Origin: Prorocentrum cordatum | Lineage: Eukaryota > Sar > Dinophyceae > Prorocentrales > Prorocentraceae | Assembly: GCA_963575745.1 (NCBI GenBank) | Contig: CAUYUJ010003863.1 | Coordinates: forward strand, 1 to 64,000 | Length of the DNA: 64,000 nucleotides | Reading direction: 5' to 3' | Shown: positions 42,699-54,500 of the stretch, in pieces | Position numbering within the stretch: position 1 is the first letter of the stretch | How the letters are laid out: every line of letters begins with the position of its first letter | Made by a program: the position numbers and the translations under genes | The notes under the pieces: generated by a model | What the model saw: only the letters and a program-made list of their open reading frames with translations | Databases searched by the model: none | Told to the model about the DNA's origin: nothing

Positions 42699-44759
42699 GA
42701 TGAAGACAGGACAGGGGGGGAGTAGGACGACGAGGAGGAGGAGGAGGAGGAGGAGGAGGAGGAGGAGGAGGAGGAGGGGGGGGAGAAAGAGCGAGGAGGC
42801 GGGGAGGGACATGGGCAAGGGGAGGGGAGGAGTCGCAACCGGCGCAGCATCCAGGCAGAAGAGGAGGAGGAAGAGCAGGAGGAGGAGGAGGAGGAGGAGG
42901 AGGAAGAGGAGGAGGAGGAGGATGAAGAGGAGGAAGCGCAGGTGGAGGCCCGGTTCGCCTGAGACATCCTCAAAACTCTGGGTTCCGAGACGTCCTGACC
43001 TGAGTTGGCCAGACCACTTTCGCCTGAGACATCCTCGAAACTCTGATCTCGGAGGTGCCCTGCCCCACGGTGGTCTGGGCACTTTCGCTTGAGACACGCT
43101 CGCATTTCTGGGTTCCGAGACGCCCTGAGGTGAGGTGTTCACTCCGATCTCGCCTGAGACATCCTGCGATCTCTGACCTCGGAGGTGCCCTGCCCCATGG
43201 TGGTTCGGGCACGTTCGCCTGAGACATCCTCGCAACTCTGGGTTCCGAGATGCACTGAGCTCTGATCTCGGAGATACATTGCCCCAAGGTGGTCTGGCCA
43301 CTTCCGCCTGAGACCCTCGCCACTCTGAGTTGCGAGATGCCCTGAGCAGGTGGTCTGGCCACTACCGCCTGAGGCATCCTCACAACTCTGACCTCTTGAG
43401 GCCTCCGGGGGGGCCTCTTGGGCACTCTTGGCCAGGGCCCAGAAACAAAACCAGGCCAGGGCCCAGAGACAAAATCCGAAACGCCCCAGAAACAAAACTT
43501 GAAACACAACTTGAAACAAAACCCTTGAAACAATTGTCCGGCTGTGGAGCCGCCTGTCGGGACACACCGCCCTATGCATGTGTGATGTTAACCCATGCGC
43601 GCCCCGCATGATTCACACATAGGTATCATATCCAGCTAGGGGGGCATGGTTGTATATCTGTATATCCGAGACCACAGCACACGTATATCTATGAACATTT
43701 GTGACCTCATATCATACGTACATGTATCTACATGCATGGTACAGCATCTTACGTACGTGCATGTACATATAGTGTGTCAATGCTTACGTGTGTGCATGCA
43801 TATGCATGCTATCGCATCTACGTATGTGTATGCACCTGCATGGTGTAACATCTCACGTATGTGTATGTATACGCATGGTAAAACATCATACGTATTTATT
43901 CATATGACGGCGCACCAGGTCCGTGCGCCCGGGGCCGGCGCCGCTACCACAAATGTGGGCTCCGGGGCCCTCGGGGAGCCCCGGGGCCTCACAGAAGACC
44001 GCCAGAAGGCACCAAGAAGGGCCGAAAGGCTCCAGAACAGACCCGGGACGCCCGAAGGTCGCTCCCAGACGCCCAACATGGCCTCCAAGGCGGCTTCAGA
44101 AGCCCCCAAGACACCCCAAGCGACCCCCAATAGGGCCCCAAAGAGAGCCCCAAGGGGCCAAAATATCCCCATTCCCTTCGTAAAACGTATATGTTTGACA
44201 TATTGCTTGTTTTCGCTGTCGGTCCGGCCGAGGACGCGCCCCAGAGGGCCCCAATACAGCCCCAGAGAGCTCCAGGACGGCCCACGAAGGGCCCAAGACG
44301 ACCGCAAATGTGGGCCCCGGGGCCCTCGGGGAGCCCCGGGGCCTCACAGAAGGCCGCCAGAAGGCGCCAAGGAGGCCCCAAGAGGCTCCAGAACAGACCC
44401 GGGACGCCCGAAGGTCGCTCCCAGACGCCCAACATGGCCTCCAAGGTGGCTTCAGAAGCCCCCAAGACACCCCAAGCGACCCCCAATAGGGCCCCAAAGA
44501 GAGCCCCAAGGGGCCAAAATAACCCCATTCTCTTCGTAAACCGTATATTTTCAACATATTGCTTGTTTTCGCTGTCGGTCCGTGTTTGACGACCTCAGAA
44601 GCTCCCGAGACCGCCCCAATACGGCCCAGGACGCGCTCCAGAGGGCCCCAATACACCCCCAGAAAGCTCCAGGACGGCCCACGAAGGGCCCAAGACTGCC
44701 CAAGAGAGTCTCCAAGACGGGCCCGAGAGGGCCCCAGAGGAGGAAAGCCACCATCGAAT
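42699..44759 (+). mobile_element. Dispersed repeat family B, copy 2
   Basis: Nearly identical to 11180-13280 over about 2.06 kb and in the same orientation, including the 65-bp array, the CATATG/TACGTA stretch and the two-unit 358-bp repeat. Differences are a few substitutions and small changes in GAG-tract length. It is not preceded by family A here, so B is an independent unit. Confidence 0.85.
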
Positions 44760-45520
44760 TCCAAGCTTTCGACCCCAAGTGGCTCCAGGAGGCGCCGAGA
44801 AGCCCCCAAGAAGCGCTCGGAAGGCTTTTTTGCTATGTTTTTTGCATTCTCGCTGTTTCGTGTTTCCGGCGCACCGCCCAAGAGGCTCCCAAAACCGCTC
44901 CAAGGCGGCCCAAAGGCTGCCAAAAGAACCCCAAGACGGCCCGAGAGAGCCCCGAGACGGCCCTAGAGCCGCCCAAGACGGCCCAAGAAGGTCCAAGAAG
45001 GTCCCAAATGGGGCCCAAGAGAGGGAACGCGAACCGAAAAATCAAGCTCTCCGCCCCGAGATGCCCCCAAGAGGCCCCAAGATGCCCCCAGGAAGCCCCC
45101 AAGAGGCCCCCAAGAGGCCCGAGAGGCCCCCAAGAAACCCAAAAGAGGCTCCAAGAGGTCCCAAGACGGCACCCAAAAGGCTTCAAAACTCTAAGAGGCC
45201 CCCGAAGACGTGCCAAGAAGGTCCCATGACGACTTCAAGAAGGAGTCCAGGATGCTCCGAGGAGGCCCCAAGAGACCCCAAGAGAGCCCAAGAGGTCTCC
45301 AAGAGGCCCCCAAGCGACCTCAAGCAGCATCCAGGAGGCCGGAAAGAGGCACACAAGAGCCCAGCGGTCCAGGAGGGGGCCGAACGAACATTTCCAGCCC
45401 TGGGCTCCCAGAAGCCCAACAGGAACCCCCACGTATCTCGCAAGACCCCACCCCCCGACGCCTCCCGAGACGCCCAAAAGGTTTCCCAGACAGCCCCAGA
45501 TGCAACAAAAAAATGATCCC
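44760..45520. repeat. Degenerate CCCAAGAGGCCC array, continuing from family B
   Basis: Same sequence type as 13281-14320 but a different local series. A T-rich box (TTTTTTGCATTCTCGCTGTT) is at about 44827-44875. The right end, TTTCCCAGACAGCCCCAGAT followed by GCAACAAAAAAA at 45482-45513, recurs at 48308-48340. No gene. Confidence 0.75.
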
Positions 45521-45982
45521 AGCAAAGCAACCTAACAGCGATGTGTAAAAGCATATATGTGTGCACCATCATTTAGATTCAGATGGCGATTCCATTAATA
45601 TTCAACTCGGACTCTCATTGTAGATTTTTGCAATCAGGAGCACCGCTGTTCAGTTCAGCAGGGTCGGGAACACCGCGGCCAGACCGAGAACTACCAGCAT
45701 GCCGTGGCATTATGGTGTGCAGTAGGCGCTGAGCAGTTCCTTTGAAAGCAGGGCTCTAGCCAAGAAGGCTACGAAGAGAGTGATGACGATGATGGTGATG
45801 ATGGTGGGCATCGTTTGTGGATGTGCTGCTTCCTCCTCCTCCTCCTCTTGGAAGAAGTGTATGGGTCTCCGGGCCATCAAAGTATGGTACAGGTTTTCTT
45901 GTTCCGGGCACTCGAAGAAGACGATGTAGCCTACAGTTGGCTCCGGGCATTGAAAGTGTGGCCCGGGCACGGAGTTCTGGGA
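45521..45982. other. Mixed sequence with one isolated 73-bp-type unit
   Basis: No gene. Bases 45892-45985 hold one copy of the unit GCCTACAGTTGGCTCCGGGC...GTGGCCCGGGCACGGAGTTC that is arrayed at 47.25-47.70 kb. Confidence 0.6.
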
Positions 45983-46205
<223 letters not shown>

Positions 46206-46250
46206 TAATTACTTAGTAACTACACTAAACACGAACTACTACTACTACTA

Positions 46251-46493
46251 CTCTACGAGTAGAAGGGAGAAGGGAAAGGACGGAGAGGAAGGGCTCGGAG
46301 ACCCTTGGAGGGGGGGATGTGCCCATCCGAGGGAACGGTGCACCCCCCCCTCCCCGTCGTCAATTCGAGGGAACCAGCCATGGCAACGACCCCCTCCTAT
46401 CCCCCTCCGCGACCTGAGTAGACCACCCAGGCCAGCGGAGGACGTCATAGGAGGCAAGGGTTCTGACGTCGATGAGAGAAGAAAAAGGAGGAG
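46251..46493. repeat. 243-bp duplicated module, copy 1
   Basis: Runs from CTCTACGAGTAGAAGGGAG to GAGAGAAGAAAAAGGAGG and matches 46937-47179 almost base for base. The 444 bp between the copies (46494-46936) are TAC arrays with irregular breaks. Confidence 0.95.
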
Positions 46494-47179
<686 letters not shown>

Positions 47180-47249
47180 CGAGTAGAAAGAGGAGGAGAG
47201 GCGTACGAGTACTACTACGACTACAATGGCGTGTTCTCCACAATGCGTC

Positions 47250-47695
47250 CCGGGAATGGAACTCTGGGAGGTGGAAGAGCAGGAAGTGGCGTACAGTTGG
47301 CTCCGGGCATCCAAAATGTGCGCCAGGAGTGGCAGGAGTGGCATTCGGCGATGGCGTTCGGGGCAGTCGAAGAGCACGAAGTGGCCTACAGTTGGCTCCG
47401 GGCATTCAGAATGTGGCCCGGGAGTGGTGTTCTGGGAAATCGAAGAGCACGAAGTGGCCTACAGTTGGCTCTGGGCATTCAGAATGTGGCCCGAGAATGG
47501 CGTTCTGGGAAGTCGAAGAGCACGAAGTGGCCTACAGTTGGCTCCGGGCATTCAAAATGTGGCCCGGGAATGGTGTTCTGGGAACTCGAAGAGCACGAAG
47601 TGTTTGATAGTTGCGTCCGGTTATTCAAAATGTGGCCCGGGAATGGAGTTCTGGGAGGTCGAAGAGCACGAAGTGTGTGACTGTTGGCGAAAAAC
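47250..47695 (+). repeat. 73-bp tandem repeat, about 6 units
   Basis: AGAGCACGAAGTGG recurs at 47371, 47444, 47517, 47590 and 47663, exactly 73 bp apart, with a diverged unit at 47276. Consensus parts are GCCTACAGTTGGCTCCGGGC, ATTCAGAATGTGGCCCGGGA and TGGTGTTCTGGGAA. Confidence 0.95.
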
Positions 47696-47857
47696 GAGCC
47701 CAGTTCGTCCGCCCGGCGTCCGCCCGGCAGCTCGCCGACATCCGCCCAGACCCCCCTGTGGAGTAAGCTGCTGCCTTCTTTTTGATCCTACTAGAAACCT
47801 ATCAGTCTACGCTGTTTGGTAATGATACCGGAGAAAAGCCCCAATCAGATTTTTGTT

Positions 47858-48098
47858 AGGGCTATTGGGCTATAAGGCTGTACGGCTGTAGGGCTATCGG
47901 GCTATAGGGCTATAGGGCTATAGGACTGTGACCTATAGGGCCATAGGGCTATAGGGCTATGGGGCTATAGAGCTGTATGGGCTATGGGGCTATAGGGATA
48001 TAAGGCTATTAGGGCTATAGGGATATAAGGCTATAGGGTTACAGGGCTATAGGGTTGTACGGCTATAGGGCTATAGGGCTACTGGGCTATTGGGCTAT
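47858..48098 (+). repeat. GGGCTATA simple repeat
   Basis: About 25 imperfect octamers or nonamers of GGGCTATAG with GGATATAAG variants. Confidence 0.95.
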
Positions 48099-48240
48099 TG
48101 GGCACACCCGGGCACCCCCGGGCACCCGGGCACCCCCAGGCACCCGGGCACCCAGGCACCCTGGCCCGGCCACCGAAATCGGCCACCCGGGCACCCCCGG
48201 GCACCTGGGCACCCGGCCCCGGCCACCGAAATCGGCCGGT
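48099..48240 (+). repeat. GGGCACCC simple repeat
   Basis: GGGCACCCCCGGGCACC-type units, self-complementary in part, ending in two copies of CGGCCACCGAAATCGGCC. The same GGGCACC type is found at the end of family A near 10770 and 16980. Confidence 0.9.
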
Positions 48241-49190
48241 CGCTTCACCTCAGCTTTATATCCGCTAGGACCCCTACAGAAGCAAGCTCTGATTGGGGAA
48301 CTGCGTTTCCCAGACAGCCCCAGATGCAACCAAAAAACTGCGATGCCCAGGGTTGCGTTTGGACAATCATTTCAAGACAAAGCCAGCCTTGGCCACGAAG
48401 AGCGCATCGGAGACGGAAAGGAGGGTCGTCCGGTTGCAGACCGGACCGGGCCGCAACCAGGCCCGGGGGCCCGGGGGCCCAGGGGCCACGACCTCTACAA
48501 CAAATGTGTGGCCCGGGGGCCCGGCCAGACCTTGAGGGGCCCAAAATCGCATCGGAGGGCGGTTCGATGAGCGTCACGGCGGCCCCAGCCAGCCGCCCAC
48601 CACCCTGAAGACGGCTTTGACGGATCGGATCACGGGACGTCTCCATCGGCCCCAGAGGCTTCGAAGACGCCTCGTAACCCGTGCAATTTGCCCCACGAGG
48701 GCCCCGAGAAGCAAAAATATATCCATTCCTTCCGTAAAACGTATATGTTTACCGTACTCGTGATTTTCGTCTTCGCGCCATCCTTGACGACCTCAGGGGT
48801 CCCTAAGATTGCCCCTACACGGCCCAAGAGGCCCCCCAGAGGGCGCCAAGACGGCCCAAGAGGGTCCCAGGCCGGTCCCAGAGGCACCCAAAACGGCCCC
48901 AACAGCTTCCCAGAGGGCTCCTAGAGGAGCACAAGATAGGGCAATCCAACTGGAATTGCCAGCCCCACGCCCCAAGAGGGCGCCCGAGACCCCCACGAGG
49001 CCCCAAGCAGCCAACACGAGGCCTCCAAGACGCCTCATAACCCGTGCAATTTGACCTCCCAGAGGGCCCCGAGAGGCAAAATTGGCCCCGTTCTCTTCGG
49101 AAAACGTACATGTCAACCGCATTCGTGTTTTTCGTCTTCGCACCGAGCTTGTCCCCAAGAGGCCCCCAAGCAGACCCCAAGGGGCTTCCA
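48241..49190. repeat. CCCAAGAGG-type array with two T-rich boxes
   Basis: Same superfamily as the 12.5-14.3 kb arrays. T-rich boxes occur at about 48725-48775 (CCTTCCGTAAAACGTATATG) and 49095-49140 (TTCGGAAAACGTACATG), about 370 bp apart. No gene seen. Confidence 0.75.
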
Positions 49191-49794
49191 ATGTATGTCT
49201 TTATGTATGCATGTCTGTATGTATGTATGTATGGATGGATGGGTGGATGAACGGATGGATGGATGGACGGATGGATACGGATGGGGATGGTAATGTATAT
49301 GTATATGCATATGTATATGTATGTGTATATGTGTACTTGTATGTATATGTATATGTATATGCAAATGTATATGTATATGCGTATGTACATGTATATGTAA
49401 ATGCATATATGTGTATATATATATATGTGCATATGCATATTCATATGTATGTTTGTATATATACATATATTTATGTGAATATGTTTATGTACATGTATAT
49501 GTACATGTAAATGTACAAGTATATGTGTATGCACATGTTGATGTAACTGTATTGTATAGGTATATGTGTATACGCATGTGCATGTACATGTAATGCACGT
49601 GAATATGTATATGTTTGTATTATATATATATATATATGAAAACATGCTGTGTATAGGTGCATCTGTATATAGGCATATGCATTTGTATAGGTATGGTTTT
49701 ATTTTCAAATGTAGATGCATGCATATGCGTATGCATAAGTATATGTATATGTGTATGTGTATGTATATGTTTAGGTTTGCGTATGTGAAGATGG
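49191..49794. repeat. TATG/TATA-rich simple repeat, left flank of the tyrosine-recombinase element
   Basis: Alternating ATGTATATG units with GGATGGATGG at the left end. The same sequence type resumes at 63334 on the other side of the element, so the element sits inside this repeat. Confidence 0.9.
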
Positions 49795-49882
49795 ATTCCC
49801 CTCCTAGCCCCGTTAACTGAACAGAAGGAGGGAGAGCCATATTTTGGCGACGACCGCGAGCACAGCCGCAGGCTCTCCGCCC
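49795..49882 (-). repeat. Split direct repeat B2 (outer 3' end of the element)
   Basis: 88 bp starting ATTCCCCTCCTAGCCCCGTT, identical to 50036-50123. Its left edge is the element boundary against the TATG repeat. Confidence 0.92.
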
Positions 49883-49924
49883 CGTCCAAAAGACGGGGGA
49901 ACAGAGTTGTGGGGTGGGAGGTGG

Positions 49925-50035
49925 AAAAAGCGCTGCTTAACCTAAACAGCTGCGGGAGCAGGGAGGAGGAGGGGCGACAGAGCACTACGGCCAGGGGGGA
50001 ATAAAACCGTTTAGGCGCATGCCAAACGAAACCAT
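49925..50035 (-). repeat. Split direct repeat A2 (internal)
   Basis: 111 bp from AAAAAGCGCTGCTTAACC to CAAACGAAACCAT, identical to 63223-63333. It abuts B1 directly, giving the joint AAACCAT|ATTCCCC. Confidence 0.92.
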
Positions 50036-50123
50036 ATTCCCCTCCTAGCCCCGTTAACTGAACAGAAGGAGGGAGAGCCATATTTTGGCGACGACCGCGA
50101 GCACAGCCGCAGGCTCTCCGCCC
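50036..50123 (-). repeat. Split direct repeat B1 (internal)
   Basis: 88 bp identical to the outer B2 copy at 49795-49882. Confidence 0.92.
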
Positions 50124-50806
50124 ACGCCCGTCCCGGGCCGCTCCCCAGGGGGATCGCCCTAACGGCGCCCACCCTCCCTCCAAACAAAGATGGCCCGAGG
50201 GGTCCGCCAATGAGACAGAGGAGGGGCGAGGGGCAGGGAGCCGGAGAGGAGGAAGGAAGGCGGGCCCGCCATCACCCCGCGCAAAACCCTGGGTGCCAAG
50301 CGCACTAGTAGCGCGGCACCGCAACTAGCTGCAGCTGCAGAGGGGTAACGCGAATACTGGAAACAGTATTGCAAAAAACAGAATCCGCCCCTCCGGGGGG
50401 CACTGCGGGGCGGGGCTGCGGAAGGCCAACTCCCCGGGCGCACAGGGTCACCACTGCGGCGCACCGGATCCAGCACCGCACCAACCGTTCCCACCGCAGC
50501 TCTTCCGCTCCCCGGAGGGGGGCCTTCCACGGGTTACATCAACTGGGCGCCGTCAAAACCGGCGGGTTCCCCCAGATTGGAGCCCGAGGGGTTCGCAAGG
50601 CCGCAAGCTTGGTGCCAGCTGCTTGCGGGAAAATCAGGCATACGGTGAGGGGGCAGCACCCCTCCGCTTACTCATGCTACGGCCAGCCAGCCATGGCTTC
50701 CACGGGCATCCCCCCTCCCCAGCTTACCGTCCCGCCAACCGGGTGGGGCTGGGAGGGGGCCCGCGCGGCAGGGGGACAACGCTGCTCCCGCCGGGACGCC
50801 TCCGGG
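50124..50806 (-). other. Non-coding 3' region of the element
   Basis: GC-rich, between the recombinase stop and repeat B1. It includes CCTCCGGGGGGCACTGCGG-type inverted sequence near 50390-50420 that could form a hairpin. No gene. Confidence 0.5.
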
Positions 50807-51596
50807 TCAGCTGCGCGCGTGGTATTCTTCCGGGGGCTCCTCCCGGAACTTGACCCGCCTCCCTCCCTTCTCGGGTGGGGTCTGCCCCAGGCGGCTCGAG
50901 CTTCCCAAGGTGAGTTTGTCGTTCTGGGCGGACATCGCCTCCGAGAGGCCCTTCTGGGGTTCGTGCGCCTCCCAGAGGTACGCGTGGAAGGCACCCGACC
51001 TCCACCTCCCGAACCGCTTGAGCCGCTCCAGGTCTGGTATGGCGTGGTACATAGCCGTGGCGCCTCCGATCCTCAGGGAGTGGCTCCCGATGTGCGAGGG
51101 ATGTATCCCCACCGCCTTCGCCGCCTGGCCCAAGAGGTCGGTGATGTCCTTCCGCCGGATGGGGTTCCCATCCCCGTCTCGGAAGAGAGGGAGGTCTCCC
51201 TCCGAGGTCCACCGCTGGGGCGCCAGCCTCTCCAGCTCGGCGAGGGCAAAGGGGATTGCCCGTGGCGTAGTGGTTGCGGCAGCATCCGAAATTGTACTGG
51301 TCGGTCTTGCTCCCCTTGATGTAGATAACCACCTCGTCCGCGGACGCGAAGGTGGGGCAGACCGCGCCCTCCCTCCTCGGGGTGACATCCCTCCCGAAGA
51401 GGACCCGCTCCGCCGCCCAATCCCTGCCCCCGGAGGTGTCGGCGAGGTACTCGGAGGCGCGCAGCATAAAGAAGAAGGCGGTGGTGAGGGCGGCCCAGGC
51501 GGCCGCGTCTCCTACCCTCCCGGTGTCCAACTTCCCCTTTAGCCAGCGCATCATCTCAATGATGACAGGGTGCTTCCGGTTCTGCTTGGCGCCCAT
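50807..51596 (-). pseudogene. Tyrosine recombinase catalytic domain, split over two frames
   Basis: The catalytic part continues from the end of the large ORF through a frame change at a run of seven C (51607-51613 on the plus strand) and a second change near 51252. Sense reads MGAKQNRKHPVIIEMMRWL, FFFMLRASEYL (first catalytic Arg), VIYIKGSKTDQYN, then in the next frame PLFRDGDGNPIRRKDITDLL, HSLRIGGATAMY (His-x-x-Arg), LKRFGRWRSGAFHAYLW (Trp/His position and the nucleophile Tyr). All four hallmark positions of the family are recognisable. The enzyme would insert the circular DNA copy. Confidence 0.82.
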
Positions 51597-54500
51597 CCTC
51601 CGTAGTCCCCCCCAGCGCCAGCGCGAGCCTGGGGGCCAGCTCCAGAGGGTCCGGGTATCCCGCCGCGATATGGTAGTGGCGGACCGCCATCAGCTTTCCC
51701 CGGATCGCCCCCTCCGAGCGGTGCTGGACATGGGCCAGGTGGACGATCCAGCCCAGGAGCACGTCCTCATCCTGCCGCCGGCCCTCCCTCCCCAGCCCCG
51801 CGAGGAGCGGGCTCCCGCCACGGGCTTTGAGGAAAAGGCGCCACTGCCTCCACGCAACGGCGTATGAGGTGCGTGTCCCCTTCGCGAGGTTCCCGAAGAT
51901 GAGGCTGTCCCGTAGGCGCTCCCTCTCGTCCGCCAGGTGGCCTCCCCCAATCTGAGGTTGATCCCCCTCCGCCGTCAGCAGAGGGCACTGGGGCTCCGCC
52001 TGGGTCTGGGGTTTCCGGCCGCGGGGCGCCGCCGTGAGCGTCCCCATGACCTCCTCCTCCTCCTCCTGGGCGAGGCGCCTCAGGCGCGGGCTCCTTGCCC
52101 CCCTCTCGGTCCACGTCGTCCCCGTCGGGGGGGCGGTGCTGGAGGGGGCGAGGGAGTCCCCAGTCCCCCGCGTCCGGGGCCCCAGCAAAGGGGGAGCGGG
52201 CCCCGCCAAGTGGGGGCCGCCCAGCAGGCCTGCACCTCCGCTCTGCGGGGTCCCTCTGGGTGGTCCCCCAGCCCGGGCACCGCGGGCCTCTCGGAGCCGC
52301 CGCTCGTAAGCAGTCCGGGGGTCCTCGGGGTTAGCCTTCCAGGCGTTGAACCACGTCGCGTTGGCCGCGGCCATGAAGTCCTCATCAGGATCTCGGCACG
52401 CCCCTGCCCGGGCTCCCTCCGCGAGGAGGCCCTCCCTCGCGCTGGCCGCTGCCCACAGCACTTGGTGCGCGGAGACGGGCGGCATGGAGCGGGCGGCACC
52501 CATGAGGAGCACCTCCTCAGGGACCCCCGCTCGGGTTCCCTCCCGCCAATCGTGAGGGAGGCCCCCGGAAATCTGCCAGGCCTCCTTGGGATCGAAGCGC
52601 CTCACCCGAGGGGTGCCATCCCCCCGCGTGTCTTCCAATAGCACGGGGTAGTGCCCGGAGACCTCGTCAGGGCGCCAGAGTGGGTAGTCGGGCCCGCTGC
52701 TCATCGGGCTAAGGATGACCCTGACGTCCCCCTCCGACTCCCGGGCGCTCTTCCAGGTCCCGGCCGCCCGGAGGGCGGTGGGGCGCCCTCCTTCCCCGCG
52801 GTCGGCCCTCTCAGGGACCTTGAAGTGGCGCCGGTGGGCCCCCCCCTCCTCCTCCTGCATGTAGAGCTCCGGAGGGGCCGCCTCGGGCGTCAACAGGGCG
52901 CTGCTGAGGTTCAGTGGGGCCAATCGCTTGCCCCGCCGCAGGAGTGCGAGTGCGGCGCTCCCCCAGTTCCCCCCGTCTCTCCAGGCAGGGAGGAGGCGGC
53001 GCGACCTGGCGCACCGGTCCCCAAGGAGGTGGGTGTGCACCACGCTCTCCGCAGTGTCGTACCCACCCTCCTGCAAGACCTCGCGGGCTCCCCCCAGATC
53101 CTGGTCCAGAGGTCCGCCCAGCACGACGAGGGTGGCGGCGTGGGAGAGCGCGTGCCGCACGAAGTAGAGGGCCTCTCGGCCGGTGGGGTCGCTGCCACTG
53201 GAGCAGGTGACCCAAGTCTCCTTCGCCGCGGTCCTGGCCCGCCCGGCCCGGTCGGCCACGAGTCGATTCTGGTGGACCTCCCACCAGGGGTGGCTCACGG
53301 CTGAACCGGGATTCGGGGTGGTGGCTCCGATCCGTGCCCCCATCTCTCCGGCCACCCGGCAGTAGGGGGAGAGGGTCGCACGCCACTCGAAGACCTGCGC
53401 CCCGGCCAAGGGCCCGGCGGGCGGTCCCCGCGCCCGGCGGCGCTCCACCAGCTGATAAGCCAGCCGGCGTCCCTCCTCCGAGTCTCCAGGGAGGACCAAA
53501 GGGCGGCCTTTCTCCGCCCCCGCGAGCACTTCCCTCCAGGGTCCCTTGAGGTCGATCTCCTCCAAGCCGAGGCGGTTCATCTCCTCCTGGACTACGCTCT
53601 TCGTCTCCCGGGAGATGAGGTCCATGCTGCTGTTGTGCTTGGTCCAGATTCCCGCCGTAACCGTGTGGAACCCGTAGCGGGTCTCCAGGAGCTGGAGGAG
53701 GCGCAGTCCGTAGCGGGCGAGGCGGTTCTTCGCCGTCCGCTTGTTGAGCCAGATCTCCGTGTTGGTGTTGTCCGCGACGTAGAGGACCAGGCGCCCCTCC
53801 CATCTCGGGGCCTGGGCCACCGCGAGCACCAGGAAGGCAAACAGCTCGCAGATGGCGACGATGTCGGCTCCCTCCCCAAAAACCGCGTGGAACGGCTCCA
53901 TGACCTCCTTGACATCCATGACCCCGTACACCCCGTTTGACCAGTCGGCGGCCCCCACCCGGGTCTCGGTGGCGTCCCCTCCTGTCCAGACCAGCTCCTC
54001 CATTCCGCTGGGGAGGGCGAGCCGCTCCTGGGGTTGGAGGACCCCCTTCAAGCTTGTGTTAAAGTGGGTGGCCCAGGCCTGGGGCGCCCCCGCGTAGAGG
54101 CGGAAAACTTCCAGCGCCTCCCACCACTCGTCCCACGCGTCCTTCTCCCTCCCCTCGCTGCTCTCCTTGATCTTGACCCAAACCCCAGCCGGGTCCGCAG
54201 CGCGGAGGAGCCGGTCTACCGCCCCCAATTCGGGGCGGAGGGGGGGGCAGGTTATGGCCGCGAAGTTGAGGGTGCCGCGGAGGGCCTGGACATCCTTCAG
54301 GGCTACCTGGGTGTTCCCCGTGTCGTAGGCCGGGTCACTCAGCAGGATCCGGATCTCGTTGACCTTCTCCTCGGGGAGCCGCAGGGTCTCCTCCTCCGTG
54401 TTCACGTGGACCCCCCAGCAGATCTGGTCCACGCGGAACTCTCCCTCCTCGTCCTTCTTCTCCGCGTTGATCGCAAGAGGCCCGAATACTCTATGGCCCC

